This document shows, piece after piece, positions 35,587 to 46,945 of a DNA stretch of 64,000 nt. Under the pieces are notes generated by a model. It had not been told where the DNA came from, searched no databases, and saw only the letters and a list, made by a program, of their open reading frames with translations. A program made the position numbers and the translations under genes. Origin of the DNA: Galerina marginata. Its lineage: Eukaryota > Basidiomycota > Agaricomycetes > Agaricales > Galerinaceae. The stretch lies in contig JAECYW010000006.1 of the NCBI GenBank assembly GCA_023014335.1, positions 248,001 through 312,000 of the forward strand. Direction: 5' to 3'. Numbering within the stretch: position 1 is the stretch's first letter; each line of letters begins with the position of its first letter.

Positions 35587-38393
35587 GCGTACACCCACAA
35601 GCGCCTCTGTGCATTGTCATAGGAGATACTTAGGTGAAAGTAAATATGAGGGAATAATGAACATTACAATAAGTGGGAATTTTGCTCTGGTTGAAACGGC
35701 TGCCTTGACTCTACGAAATAAATTACAGTGAGATTTGGGGTTGGATTTGGAGGAGATATGCCGGGGAGACAAGAGATTACAATGACGAGAAGTTGGGGTA
35801 AAAGTAAACATCGGATGGGGTAAGCAATGAGAGATACCAACAAACAATGGAGGGTAACACATGGGGGAAATGAAAAAAATGGGCATCAGCTTAGTAGGGG
35901 CATTTTCAAAAACGTCTCCGGTAAGACAATCATCGTGAAGGTGTGTCCGGCACGGAATGCGAAATAAGCGATACGTCTACGGCGCCTATTACGTGAAGTC
36001 AGCAAAATCCGGTGCTTGAGCGCTAGACAGTGGGACTCAACGCGCGGAAATGGGCGCGGAAACGGCATTTAAAAAGTTTTATCCTTGGAATCAATTGTAC
36101 TGTTCTTGAATAATAAAATCTAACCTTAAAAAATACTGACTAGGCTTACTGAAATGTCTGTAACTATACTTAGAAGAATCCAGGGAATGAGATAGCTGCC
36201 CGCCAGATAGATTTTGCACTGTGGGCTGAAAATAATAAATATCACAGTTCACCTTAATATAAGTGCCGTGCGAAGCATCGGCCTTCAAGACCAAGTATTT
36301 TGGGCCACGAGTACTAAGACCACCTCCCAGAAAGAAAAAATAGGACGTACGGTCCATCTTGTTATGGGTGAGTTTCGTCGTTATCTGGGGTGGGACGACT
36401 CCATTTTGTCGTCTCAGCCTGTGAGGTCTCGTTCAAGTACGACTTAAGAGAATGGAAGTTGAGGTATTCCCACGACCTTTAGGTAGTGGGTTTTAGGGAG
36501 CAATCGATTTCCTTTTCAGCACTCGATTCGTTTTGACGGCATGTCTTGTGACATTCACCGTGCCGAGATACAAATCCCAAACCGCGCCAATTCGACCATC
36601 TTTCACTTCCACGTCCATTACCGTACCACCATCATGCCGTCTACCGCCCTGAGCCCTCATCAGCTCCTCTCCCGTCTCTCTGATATTTGTCCCCACTCTC
36701 GCTTTTCGTTTTATCTCCCGACGCTACATGGAAGCACGACACGATGAGCCAACCTTTGAAATCACAACGACTGACCTAGTATGTCTCACCACGGAATGTA
36801 ATGAGCTTATGTACACGGCCAGGCTGTCTTTTCAGATAGCGGATATCGACTTTGGTGCTTTTCCGTGCTGTATTTTGGTAGCTACATAATGCCGAATTGG
36901 CCCTTCAGAGACGTCAAAGGGAACCTGGCCGGCAGAGAAACAATAAAAAGTGTACAAACCCTTTCAATTTTCTGCTGAGCATTTATCTCGATCGATTGTA
37001 ATTCATTATTACTGGCTCGAGTTCCTACTTGATGCAACCTGATAATTGTTCATCTCGCACATGTAACATTGTTATCCATGAATTTTTTCTTCTAAGTTTC
37101 CAGCGGTCTCGACTGCGTTTATGACTAGCAGTCTGTTTTCAGACGGAGCTTACTTGAACTGAGGGATTATATCGAGCGATGGCAACCCAAAAGAATTGGA
37201 GTGGGCTTTGCCGGGCACCGGCCCTACAAGACTTATTTATTAATAGAATGATGCTGACCACCAGATCACGTGTAGATTCTCTATTTGGGCAGATTCACCA
37301 CTCGAGGTGGTCCCATGTCTGTCTGACGCGACCAATTCTTGAAATTTAAAGTGAGTCCTACTTCAGAAGCTGTTTTCTTAGCAGGAAAAGTATTTTTAAA
37401 GCCCAATTCCTTGTGGATCCTACACTATAAGATAACACTGGCTGTTTGTTTGCATAGCCCTGCGTTCCAAACAACTATGTACGATTCTGTAGCGAAAATG
37501 TTACACCATCACGGACCCCCTGAAGAGATTCCAACGAGGTTGGAAAGGGAAAGGGGTGTGGGAAGGTAGTGACTCCGTCAACTACGTCCTAGAAATGTTC
37601 AAGTAGTTGGTAGTTACTCGGCGTAACTCGATATGTGTTGCCAGATGCGCTGAACGTTTACAGCCAAATGGTCTTGGAATGGTGGGTTGCGATTAACCCA
37701 AGAAAACACGTAGCTACTACAAGGACTTTTATACCTAAGTAGCTATGAAATTTTCTCTGTAAAATTTTAAGGAGAAGAAAGAATAGGGGAAAAGTTGCCT
37801 CGAGATCGGCATGCGAAATGAAGGAATATATGTAATTAGTGAGGGGCCGTCTCGTGGATGAAGGAATAGGAAGAGAAATAATTCGTATACCTATTATTAG
37901 AGCTTGCCGTCGATCGTATGCTGAAGGTAGTGCAGTCGGAGCGGAAGCTCCACACCCCACTAATCTTATCTAATCTGTACGACCACCGCCTCACTGAATC
38001 GTTATTGACCCCTTCCTGACTCCTCGCTTTATTCACGACTTATTATTGACTCGTATTAATTAGCTGCGCGCTTACTTACTTAGGACTCTAGTATTACGCT
38101 TTACTGCGGACTATCTACGTATAATTACTGCCCTGTAATTCTCCTCAGAACCCCAGAATTCAAAGTATCATTTATTTAAGTCAAATTTGAAATTGAGCTT
38201 CAAATTGAGACGAAATGGTCGGATTTGGTCCACCGAGTTCATCGTGCCTAAAGAAAAACAAAAAAGAAAATATCATGAGAACGTCACCCCAAAAAAATAT
38301 TATTTGATCGTGTCTTGCCCAGCGCGAGCACGGGTACGGGCACGACCACCAGGGGCTGCGGGTCGGCGAGAGGAGGCAAGGAAGGAAGTGGAA
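35587..38393. other. Long intergenic stretch, nothing recognised
   Basis: Short frames only, none with motifs or exon partners. Sequence at 36.9-37.1 kb is AT-rich. Confidence 0.3.
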
Positions 38394-38507
38394 CCTAAAA
38401 CCAAAAACCAAAAACCAAAAACCGCGGCTCCAGCTCCAGCTTGCACCCGGGCAGAGCACGAGGAGAACCAGCACTACCAGCACCAGCACCAGCACCAGCA
38501 CCAGCAG
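38394..38507. repeat. Two microsatellites: 7-mer CCAAAAA and 6-mer CCAGCA
   Basis: About four CCAAAAA (CCTAAAA) units lie at 38394-38423, and about six CCAGCA units at 38467-38507. They are separated by GC-rich DNA. Confidence 0.8.
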
Positions 38508-38989
38508 CGCTGACGCCGGTCGAGTATGGGCGCCTTGACTGGCTCTCCTATTCCCCAACCCGCTGGCGGACAGATTGAATCATGTTTCACAAAAGCACGG
38601 CGGCGAACGTGGTCGACTGCATGTTGGGAGAGAAATGGTCAGTTTGTGTCAGATCGCATCTTCAATACAAAGAAGAAGAGGTAACAGACTTTGGGGAGCT
38701 TCGGACACGCGTGCCGGAGCTAGTTTCCTGTCCTAGTCTGATTGAATGCGGGGATCGTCGAACAGAGTTTCTTCCATGGAACAATCTAGTGAGGAACATG
38801 GTTCATCGAGAAGAAATACTCGGACGCACGATCACTCTGCTCCCCGTAAGTTTTATAATTCTGTAGCTTTTCACGGCAAATCAGCGGTACAACAAGGGAA
38901 AAAAGGACGCCCTAGAGGCACAAAATCGTATCAAGGAACAGAGATATACGAGAATAAGAAGAGTGAGGCATGCGCAATGAAATTATTGC
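38508..38989. other. Intergenic
   Basis: No supportable gene. It leads into the inverted module copies. Confidence 0.25.
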
Positions 38990-39470
38990 ATCGAGAGGGT
39001 AATGTGTAGAATGCCGAGTTGTCGATGGACGAACCTTCAGACAAAGCCAATTACCATGGAGGTGAACGTATCCCAAGAACGAACAGTACCCCATGGGATT
39101 TGAAATCATTGCTGGTTCGTCCAGGCACACATTTAACGGCAACTAAAAGGTCGAGGACTGCCAACCGGTCAGTGGACGAACTGATAAAGCCCTTTGTGTG
39201 ACAAAAATGCGAGGAATATAAAAATCAATAAGATGATCGCATCATTCTCGACGCAACGAATACAGTATAAAATGCCGAGTGGTCGATGGACGAACCTTTG
39301 GAGGTGAACGTGTCCCAAGAGCGAACAGTAACCCATGGGATTGGACATCATTGCTGGTTCCTCCAGGCGCACCTTTAACGGCTAATAAATGGTCGAGGGA
39401 TTTAAGAAAACCATATACACGAACCCAAGGGAGTGGAAGGCTGGAGAGTCAGATTGACGAGGCGAATCGG
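38990..39470 (-). repeat. Two inverted copies of the 6.6-kb exon-like module
   Basis: On the minus strand, blocks at about 39040-39145 and 39285-39375 read LDEPAMISNPMGY and LEEPAMMSNPMGY, matching the DEPAMNFTPMG block of the 6.6-7.9-kb array. DNA similarity extends to GGTCAGTGGACGAACTGAT and CATTGCTGGTTCGTCCAGGC. The period here is about 242 bp (CCATGGGATT at 39091 and 39333). Confidence 0.65.
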
Positions 39471-39814
39471 GTCTAGAAATTCAGAAGAAGGGGGTTCCTC
39501 GTGCCAGACTACGAGGAACAGGGAATCAAAAGAACGAATGCAGGAGGACGGGAGAAAGACGACGAACCTATATCAAAAGAATTGGCGTGAATCACATAAG
39601 CCTCGTACAACCCTGCAGGCGAGAAACGTTAAGTCTTTCCTCGGAATTGTAACTCGAAGGACAATAAATTATTGGAAGATCTGATCCTGTCTCCGCAGTC
39701 GTTCCGATAAATATATACTTGTGACATGATTACGGCCAACAAAGAAATAAAAAGGCAATCTAATGGCTTTTGAAAACACAAACGCCGCCAGGTAACGAGA
39801 GAGGACAACTGGAA

Positions 39815-40200
39815 ATGGAACTGACTGATTCAGTCCGTGTTGAGCCCCACTGTCAAGTCCGCCTACACGGCGAGAAGGCAATTCAGCACTCTTACGTGAC
39901 GAGAGTTCACCTGCGACTACGCGCACAATTTCCCTCTCATGGCGAGCATCACCGGCTTGACAGAACGTGCCGACTCTGGCGTAGAGCCTTTGGGATAGTC
40001 CTTGTGAAGAAAACTTGCGAGGAAGAATCGGTTATTCGCGGCCAGCCAGCCGCCCGTCGAATAAACTCTACATCGCTTTAGCGCGATTATACCGCTCTCG
40101 ATGGCCCGCAGCCCACCATTCTGATGCGCTCCACGCAGATCTGGATTTCTAAAGTACGATATTGGCAAAGAATGTTACACAACTAAAAAATACACCGCAC
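39815..40200. repeat. Inverted duplicate of 5880-6160
   Basis: Contains the reverse complement of the MYND gene 3' flank (ACTGACTGATTCAGTCCGTG, CCCCACTGTCAAGTCCGCCT, GCCAGCCAGCCGCCCGTCGA). It is interrupted by roughly 100 extra bases compared with the first copy. Confidence 0.6.
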
Positions 40201-40263
40201 GAGTCCATTTCCGGGCAGTGTCTACACGAGAGAAAGCATATTGGAACCGTCCATCAAAATGAT

Positions 40264-40590
40264 TCAGGAAGAGGTGGCTTCTTTTACAAATAGTGCATGT
40301 TTCTCCGTAAAACAACGCGCGATGTCGCTCTTCGTCTAAGGAATGAGACTGGAAAAATCTGTCCAAGAAAAGGTGTGGCTGACGGTGTGTAGACGTTCAG
40401 GTGCCAAGGGTTCATCGTTGATGATAGCGTATCCCACTGCAAAGGCGGGATATTTTTCAGCAAGACGCTCCTTGAGACCGGAAAAGTCTGTACTAAAATC
40501 ATCAAATTTTACCGCCTCTGCGAATTCAAATTTGACGAGCATATGCCTGCGCTTCGGAGGTGGCTCGACGCGTCGAAGGGAGACCTCGAA
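40264..40590 (-). pseudogene. Truncated paralog of the MYND protein C-terminal region
   Basis: On the minus strand, LRRVEPPPKRRHMLVKFEF through FSGLKERLAEKYPAFAVGYA to SHTFSWTDFSSLIP matches the C-terminal half of the protein encoded at 5286-5864 (KFESAEPV, FTGLKERVTAKYPSFAIAY, SHTLDWAGL). A TAG at 40338-40336 replaces the Trp codon of the conserved PWTK motif. Beyond it the frame remains open to TGA at 40266-40264 and is still similar (DIARCFTEKHALF). The zinc-finger exons are absent; upstream the sequence switches to the dispersed GC-rich repeat. The single nonsense change suggests a fairly recent loss. Confidence 0.75.
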
Positions 40591-40599
40591 CTTCGTTTA

Positions 40600-40815
40600 C
40601 TGCCGTTGGGATAGGCCTATCAGACCTACCCTGGCAGCTCGGGTCTGGCAAAGCTCGGATAGCTCGTCGAGCAGCCGCGCAGTATAGCGTTGCGGGCAAG
40701 GTGCGAATGGATTCCTCAACCAGAAACCGCGCTGGCACACAACCGCTGATGTGATCTACTCTATCTAATCTAATCGAGGGCTCGGGCTGCTCGGGCCAGA
40801 GGCCACTACTACACC
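40600..40815. repeat. Dispersed GC-rich repeat, copy 2
   Basis: Shares CCTGGCAGCTCGGGTCTGGC with relatives at 46.7 and 49.9 kb, and CTATCTAATCTAATCGAGGG with 10.7 kb (inverted) and 46.7 kb. It abuts the broken MYND copy. Confidence 0.65.
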
Positions 40816-42933
40816 GTCTCTGTCGTTGACGGCTCCGATCTTGCTTCCAACCTTCTGTCTTGACCCCTGCACTCTCATTAATTATTTAGCTGGACCCTAC
40901 GAACTGGAATTGCACCTCAGAGGTGTTGGAATCTTCGACTCACGTGTCAAATCGACGCGCACCACTGGCACGGACTTGTTTGTGTGTGTAGTCGTCACAT
41001 TCTCTAAATACAACGCCTGTACTTAATTCCTTCCTTACCTCAATACCATCATCTCCGTCTCCGTATTGTTCGAACTCCAACAAGAGGCGTTCTTTACGGC
41101 GCTTATTTGTTATTTTTTGTACGGCACAGGCACTGTAGGCATATCATTGCTCTAAGGGGTAGGCGGAATCTGAATGCTGGACCGGGGGTTGGTTGGTTGG
41201 TTTGGCCGACAGGCCGCTAATTTCTTTTTTTACCTACCTATTTTTGACCTGAAATCGGTTCAAAGTGTCTCCATGAAGCATATTTTTTATTGTATCAGGT
41301 GTATCCTGTGCAATTCATACGAAAAGGGGACAAAGAAATGAACCATGGGGCAACTTTGCCAGTCTAGATAAAATGAGAATAAAGAATGGACTCACATTTC
41401 ACTGGGGAGCCGAGCAACCACCACCAGAGTTCGATGGACATGAAATGTGGAGACCAGTGCACACCATCAGATTTCAATGGATGTGATGATCAATTTACAA
41501 TGCATTAATGTACTATTATCCACATTCAATGTGATCGGATGGGCAACACTGACGTCCAAAGGTCGCCTGAATTTAGCTACATGGTCTCCACTGCTTACCA
41601 ATGGCGGGGTCTCCGTCAGAAATCGATGATTTCCACTGATATCCGATGGTATTGCCACCTCGACGCATATTACTGCTCCTGCTCCCGCTGCTGGTGCTGG
41701 TAAGAACATCGCCACTGGTGCTGCAGGATCAGATGACGCGCAAACTCTCCGCTGCCAGGGGGCGGGTGCTGCATGAACTAGCTCGAACCGCGACGTTGGG
41801 AGGGCCAGAAGTCGAGATGCGGGGTACGGGGCAAGGGCGCAGGCGCGGCAAGGATACCACGGGAGGCTGAGGGGGACGCAGTTTGAAGGACCTGTGCCAG
41901 CGTAATCGGTGGTAAGCACTGAGAGGACACAATCGATGACGATGATTATGATAATGACGATGACGTCGTCGTTGGCAGAGGCGAGGGCGAGCAGGAACAG
42001 CTTGTAGCTCGAAGACTCAAACGGTGAAGTACGTTTGGATGAAAGCACCGTCTGTGGCACAGCTCGTGCATGGCTTTGTAAATTGATCGATTGGACATCA
42101 AGCTGCCTCCAGGTTTCCAATTGGACGACAACTGGGGCTAGGCGGATTGGGCAAATGCGAAAAAGAAGCGCTTGCGATTCCGGTGCCTTAGAGTCTCTTG
42201 TCCTCGGCGCAAGCTATGTCTGTGGCTCTCCTTCTTTCTTTCCTTTCCGGCACGCACCCGACTTGGGCGAGTTTAAATATCGGATGTTTTGATCTGACGA
42301 TTGTAACTAGGGACTTTGAAAGGCTGCCGTCTGAGAAGCCTCACTGAGCGGTCACACAGCTTGATAGGACCACGTTGTATTGTCGAGAACGAGACAGATA
42401 CAAGTACGAGCGTAACGGTAAGAATGAAGAAGAAGGAAAAGAAAGATCTCCCTATATACTGTATGATCGCGTGACGTGAATAATAAGAAACCAAGAGAGC
42501 ACCCGTGAGTAAGGCTGGCGGCCAGGCTTACAGACTTTCTCCTCCGGGTACGACTGGAAATAATGCGAGTTCACCCGTTTCCCTCAAAGACGCAAGCCCG
42601 CCCATCGTGGCTAGTCAACATCCCGAATGCTTTCCCTGTTCTCATGCCATAAATTTTGTGCATGTGCTTATTTTGACGTCGAGTGTTGCACCCACCTTTT
42701 GCGTTAATCTGACATACAGCGGGCTGGCCATCGAGTGCCAAGCGCGATATTATCGCACGCGAAGGTAAATAAGCGCCCGCCCGTCCGTTCACGCATTAGG
42801 AATTGTCAAGCGAGGCGATTGAGGGATCATGTATAATTGGCGGCCGTTGTCCCCGTACAGTCCTCCCGGGGTTTTGGCTCGATTTCATGCGAATAACGTG
42901 TTCCCCGCACTTTTACCGTCATACAATTGAGCA
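40816..42933. other. Intergenic, one long uncertain minus-strand frame
   Basis: A 217-codon minus frame at 41467-42120 contains a hydrophobic run (VIVIIIIIVIDCVLSVLT), but part comes from GATGAT-type simple sequence, and no domain is recognised. A direct repeat GCATTAGGAA..GTCAAGCGAGGC occurs at about 42793 and 42972. Confidence 0.25.
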
Positions 42934-43730
42934 GTGCATAACATTCCTCTGTTACGTTTCTTGAGATCCAAAGCATTAGGAAACGTCAAGCGAGGCTTTT
43001 ATGAGGTCGCTTGCTATAAAAACGTGTTCCTCCCCGTAGATAGCTCTGCATGTTCGTCTTCTTTCTTCTTCTTCGCCCTTTTCCTTTCTTCTCTACCTTG
43101 CATTCACGGTGCGCCTGGACAGTCCGAACAACTTTTCGCTTTCCCTGGAGTACGTACAGCTCTCAATTCATTCTTGCTTCATCCACAGTGTCCTTGAACC
43201 CCATCGTTTCTTGTTCTTCCATTTCGTGGCTTGCTACTATCGTAGCCTTCTTCTTACCCGTCCTCGTCATTTGTTTTTGGTCTTCTTTTAATAACCGGTG
43301 CATTCATGCATTGACCGTTTGCGTGTTGCTGCAATTCACCGTGCGCCTGGAGGGGGTGAACAGTTTGCTGCTTCCCCTGGAGTACGTAAAGGTCTCCGTT
43401 CATTTTTGAACATTTTCCTCCATGGGTACCCCACTCTGCTGCTGCCTCAGTTCCTCCATTCTTCTGTGGGCTGCAACATCGTCATTTTTTTCCCCTCTTG
43501 TTCTTGTTTTAATAACTGATGCATCGACCTTGCCGAGGATCTTCTTGGACGGACTCGTTAATTGTTCACTTCCCTTGGGGTATGCCACAGGTTTGCGTTC
43601 ATTATTGGACGGGACTTTTCCCCCACGGTGCTGTCGTATGACTAATGGATCCGTCTATGAGAGAGTCGGCAATTTGTTGCCGTCTTCATTTCCTTCCATT
43701 CTACTTAGGAAAGTATGCAGCTGCTGACTG
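42934..43730 (+). repeat. Short array, three units of about 200-232 bp
   Basis: Related blocks centred on TGCGCCTGGA/CTTCTTGGAC occur at about 43109, 43341 and 43539, each followed by CCCTGGAGTACG- or CCTTGGGGTATG-type sequence and then by CTC-rich DNA. Translations read VRLDSPNNFSLSLEY, VRLEGVNSLLLPLEY and LDGLVNCSLPLGY, loosely resembling the DEPAM-PMGY block elsewhere. The resemblance is weak and may be coincidental. Confidence 0.45.
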
Positions 43731-44489
43731 ATGCTGTCGCTTTCAACCTTCCTTATTGCTGTTTGGGGAAATGTTGGCGAACCGGGATTTTTGATGCGAA
43801 ATCAAAAAATCGGGAAATCCTGACTTTGCGTGCTGTGAGCCCCATATGATGATGAGATTTTGAGCTACAGGAATGAAAATAAGTGACTCGGAATCGTTCG
43901 AAGGTAAGCTTTCGGAATATGTTACAATTTTTGGGAGATTTGAGGTTTTAGTGAAAACGGTAAAGTTCTGACCTTGGAATACTCTCCCGCTGTATCTACT
44001 TCAAATATCAAGCTTTTACTGAAATTTTTTGCGTTTCCGTAATCGCTCAGGTGCTACAGACGTGCTCGAAAAGAAATCAGAGCGATAGTTCGACTTTTGG
44101 TGAAGTTAGAAAATGTGAGCCCGGCATATCATGACCTGGCATCAAGTTCCATGGTCTGGGATGTGATTTGCGGTCCAATATCGGTAGAACCTGTTAGATA
44201 CTAGTACTTATACATACTTGAATTGAGCACTTAAACTCTTGCACCTTACAATTTTGAAGGTCCAGCAATTATCTGGAGCTTATAGACGAATATATCACCA
44301 GAGGCAAACCTCAAGGCGTTTGAAATAAAACGCCGTTGAGTCGTTTGGAGGGCGTTTGGAAGTCGTTTGGAAATAGAGGACACGTGGCCTCTTTATCTAA
44401 TCTACTTGGGTTGCAGGCCACTGCGGTGCGTGGCAATACCTCGTTACACGAGCTTCTTGGGAAGGATTTTTTTTGGGGAGGGCAACAAA
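43731..44489. other. Intergenic with short CGTTTGGA repeats
   Basis: No gene. Repeated GTCGTTTGGA/GCGTTTGGAA motifs occur at 44338-44370, next to the truncated end of the copia element. Confidence 0.3.
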
Positions 44490-45780
44490 TTAATGAGTAT
44501 TAGGCACTGTCATATTCTTTTGCTTGTAAACCTTCCTTTTTCCTAGTAAAAATATACTTAAAATCCAGACATCGCATCCGAATTCTTGGAGGTGCAACAT
44601 GTGCGGTTTCCGACCGGACCACGCTTCCTCGGGGGTCTTTCCCTTAAGCGCTCGTGTAGGCGCTCGATTACGAAGATAGGCGGCATGTCTGACGGCTTGG
44701 GCCCACAAAAAATGAGGTAGGTTTCTTCCAATCAACATGGATCGAGCCAATTCGATTAACGTGCGGTTGAAGCGCTCGGCAATTCCATTTTGCGATGGAG
44801 AATAAGGTGCAGTGGTTTGAATTTCAATTCCCTTCTCAGCACACCAGTCCTTTGTTTTCTTATTGATGTATTCAGTGCCGTTGTCGACGCGTAAAACCTT
44901 CGGCGTGAATCCGAATTTCTTCTCCACCCAGGTAATGTATTCCTTGACTTTTTCGAATGCTTCTGATTTCTTCTTCATAAAAAGAACTGTGCATCTACGT
45001 GTCGCGTCGTCGCTGAAAGAAATATAATACTATGATCCACTGATTGAAGCGGTGCGTGCTGGTCCCCAGACGTCGCTATGGGTGAGTTCCCCTGGATTCT
45101 CTGCTCGAGTTTCGCTTTCTGCCGGATAGGAGTTGCGATGTTGCTTGTCTTAGAATGCAGGCTTTGCATTGATGGAATTCTTCGGTGGGATCAACGGTAA
45201 GTCCTTCAATTAAATTGTCCTTGATTAATTTCTTAAGTCCCGTAATTGATAGGTGTCCGTATTTTTTATGGAGTGAATCCCATGTATCCGGGAGGCTTAG
45301 CGCGACCTGAGCGTGCTCCCGTGCTGCGTGAATGGGTTCTGCATCCAGTACGTACAAATTGTTGACTATCTTTCCTTGGGCTAGTAGCTTATCATTCTTG
45401 TTCCAGAGTTTAATTCCTCCGCCTTTGCAAGTGGCGTAACCATCCGCTTTATCGAGTTTAATAATCGAAAGCAGATTATTCGCGGCATCCGGGGCGTATA
45501 AGACGTTCTGCAAGTGATTGGTGATTAATTTTCCATCTACTTTGCAATTTAAACTGACTTTACCAATTCCTAGAGCTGAAATTGATTGTTGGCCAATGCC
45601 TTCAATTGATTTCGAGGTAAGGGGAATATACGAATTAAATAACTCACGATCATTGCAGATGTGGGACGTAGCTGCCGTATCCGCGATCCAACTGTTTCGC
45701 GTGATCTTGACGCTGGGCTGACTGTCATTAGACTGGTAAGCAGCCTCCTTTTCATCTGTCGTTGTGCGCGCTCGATTTCG
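44490..45780 (-). pseudogene. Copia protease, gag-pre-integrase and integrase, broken
   Basis: In order: protease SWIADTAATSHICNDRELF (DTAAT in place of the usual DSGAT); NVLYAPDAANNLLSIIKLDK; the gag-pre-integrase zinc region WDSLHKKYGHLSITGLKKL then QCKACILRQ. After frame breaks near 45150 and 44980 comes the integrase core, with VLRVDNGTEYIN (second Asp) and SQNGIAERFNRTLIELARS (Glu). The first integrase Asp region (SGDQHAPLQSVDHSII) lies in the disrupted stretch. It ends after EFGCDVWIL, with the reverse transcriptase lost. Confidence 0.8.
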
Positions 45781-46345
45781 ACGCGTGCGCTTGCATTGCG
45801 ACATTAGCGCCCAATCCGGATCGCTCGGTCCGCCGACGATTCTCTTCGAGAATAAGCGCGACGAGCTGAAACGAAGTAATTTTCCAGAGCGGAGTCGATG
45901 CTGGAGTCGTAGCAGTTGCAGTAGTCGCAGTAGAGGTGCTAGCTCCAAGGTAAGCAGTTGTGAATTGATCCCAAGATTCCGGGAGAAAAGATATTAAAAT
46001 TGTAGTGAAATCCTCATCAGATACCAGTGTCCCCAGTAAGTGAAGTTCTTCCTGAATACTACGCAGCTCATTAATTTGAGTCTGTATTTCTGTAGATTCG
46101 TCGGCTACGGTACGGTACAAACGTCTACGTGCCGAAATAGTACCCATGGTACCTCGCGGTTCCTTCACGGTCTTTAACTGCGTCCACATTTCCCCGGCGG
46201 TCTTGGCGCCTGCGATGTGAATCATCTGCGGGTCAGTCAAGGTAAGCTCGATTTGAGTTTGCGCTCGCGCATCATTCTCTTCCCATTCTGATAACTTTGT
46301 TTCATAAGCTGTTTGCAGTGCATCATCAGCTCCCGGGGTAGACAT
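45752..46345 (-). CDS. Copia gag (UBN2-like)
   Basis: A 197-codon frame begins with ATG about 100 nt inside the putative LTR. Typical capsid features are TDPQMIHIAGAKTAGEMWTQ, an E-rich helix region (ELRSIQEELHLLGTLVSDED) and FLPESWDQFTTAYLG. No CCHC zinc knuckle is seen before the frame shifts near 45780 into the basic CKRTRRNRARTTTDEK segment. Confidence 0.75.
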   Translation of the reverse strand: MSTPGADDALQTAYETKLSEWEENDARAQTQIELTLTDPQMIHIAGAKTAGEMWTQLKTVKEPRGTMGTISARRRLYRTVADESTEIQTQINELRSIQEELHLLGTLVSDEDFTTILISFLPESWDQFTTAYLGASTSTATTATATTPASTPLWKITSFQLVALILEENRRRTERSGLGANVAMQAHASKSSAHNDR

Positions 46346-46445
46346 GATAGTAGATTGCTAGTAGATAAGTCTTGTTGAATAGAACTCTTTGGTGATACCT
46401 TAAATTCTTCAGTAAATAAGTATTGAGCCGGGACCCATAACCTAT

Positions 46446-46672
46446 TGAAATCGTATGTAGCTACTTAATTAAAGTAACGAGCGAAATCAGCACGGCAGTG
46501 TACTTAGTAACTGAGAACTTAATTCACACAAGGTTTGGGGGGAAAGGAAGAATGGATTGGAATAACTACTGACTCTCTCGAAGTGGGAAGTCCTTATATA
46601 CATTGTAAGTATTCTACATAATTCTAGATACGGGGAGAAAGAAAGTTCTGACCGACGAAGGTGACTAGGACA
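46446..46672 (-). repeat. 5' LTR of the copia element
   Basis: Read on the minus strand it begins TGTCCTAGTCACC and ends GATTTCA (TG...CA), with a TATATAAGG box about 90 nt in. Immediately inside lies ATAGGTTATGGGTCCCGG, which resembles the primer-binding region of fungal copia elements as I remember it. No second LTR is present, so the boundaries are inferred from the TG/CA ends alone. Confidence 0.55.
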
Positions 46673-46699
46673 CAATCTCGATACATCGGGATCGGGCGG

Positions 46700-46945
46700 A
46701 CCGTTGTAAGTGGTGAGCTCTGGGCCGAGCTGCCCGAGCCTGGATTAGATTAGATAGCTAGACTAGATACCATCAGTAGCACAGCCTTTCCGCATGTAGA
46801 CACCGCGCGGTCCTGTGACGAGGACATCGTTGTTCCCTGCCACTGCGTGCTTGCCTGACCGCGCGCCTGCTCGACGCGCCTCCGAGCCTCGCCAGCCCCG
46901 AGCTGCCAGGGTAGGTCTGATTGGCCTATCCCACCGTACTCGGCC
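46700..46945. repeat. Dispersed GC-rich repeat, copy 3
   Basis: Begins GGGCCGAGCTGCCCGAGCC, then GATTAGATTAGATAG, and ends near CCCGAGCTGCCAGGGTAGGT and TTGGCCTATCCCACCG. The CGAGCTGCC core is present near both ends in the same direction, so these are not perfect inverted termini. It lies next to the copia LTR. Confidence 0.6.

Larger units (their letters stand above)
44490..46672 (-). mobile_element. Ty1/copia retrotransposon, 3'-truncated, frameshifted
   Basis: Minus strand, from right to left: 5' LTR (46672-46446), primer-binding region, gag (46345-45752), protease and gag-pre-integrase, and integrase core (to about 44490). The element stops after the integrase; reverse transcriptase, RNase H and the 3' LTR are missing. 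At least three frame breaks lie between gag and integrase. The integrase-first order is diagnostic of copia. Confidence 0.8.

Noticed and set aside
41467..42120. 217-codon minus-strand frame with a hydrophobic isoleucine run
   Set aside because: The run derives from GATGAT/ATAATG simple sequence and no domain or splice structure supports it.
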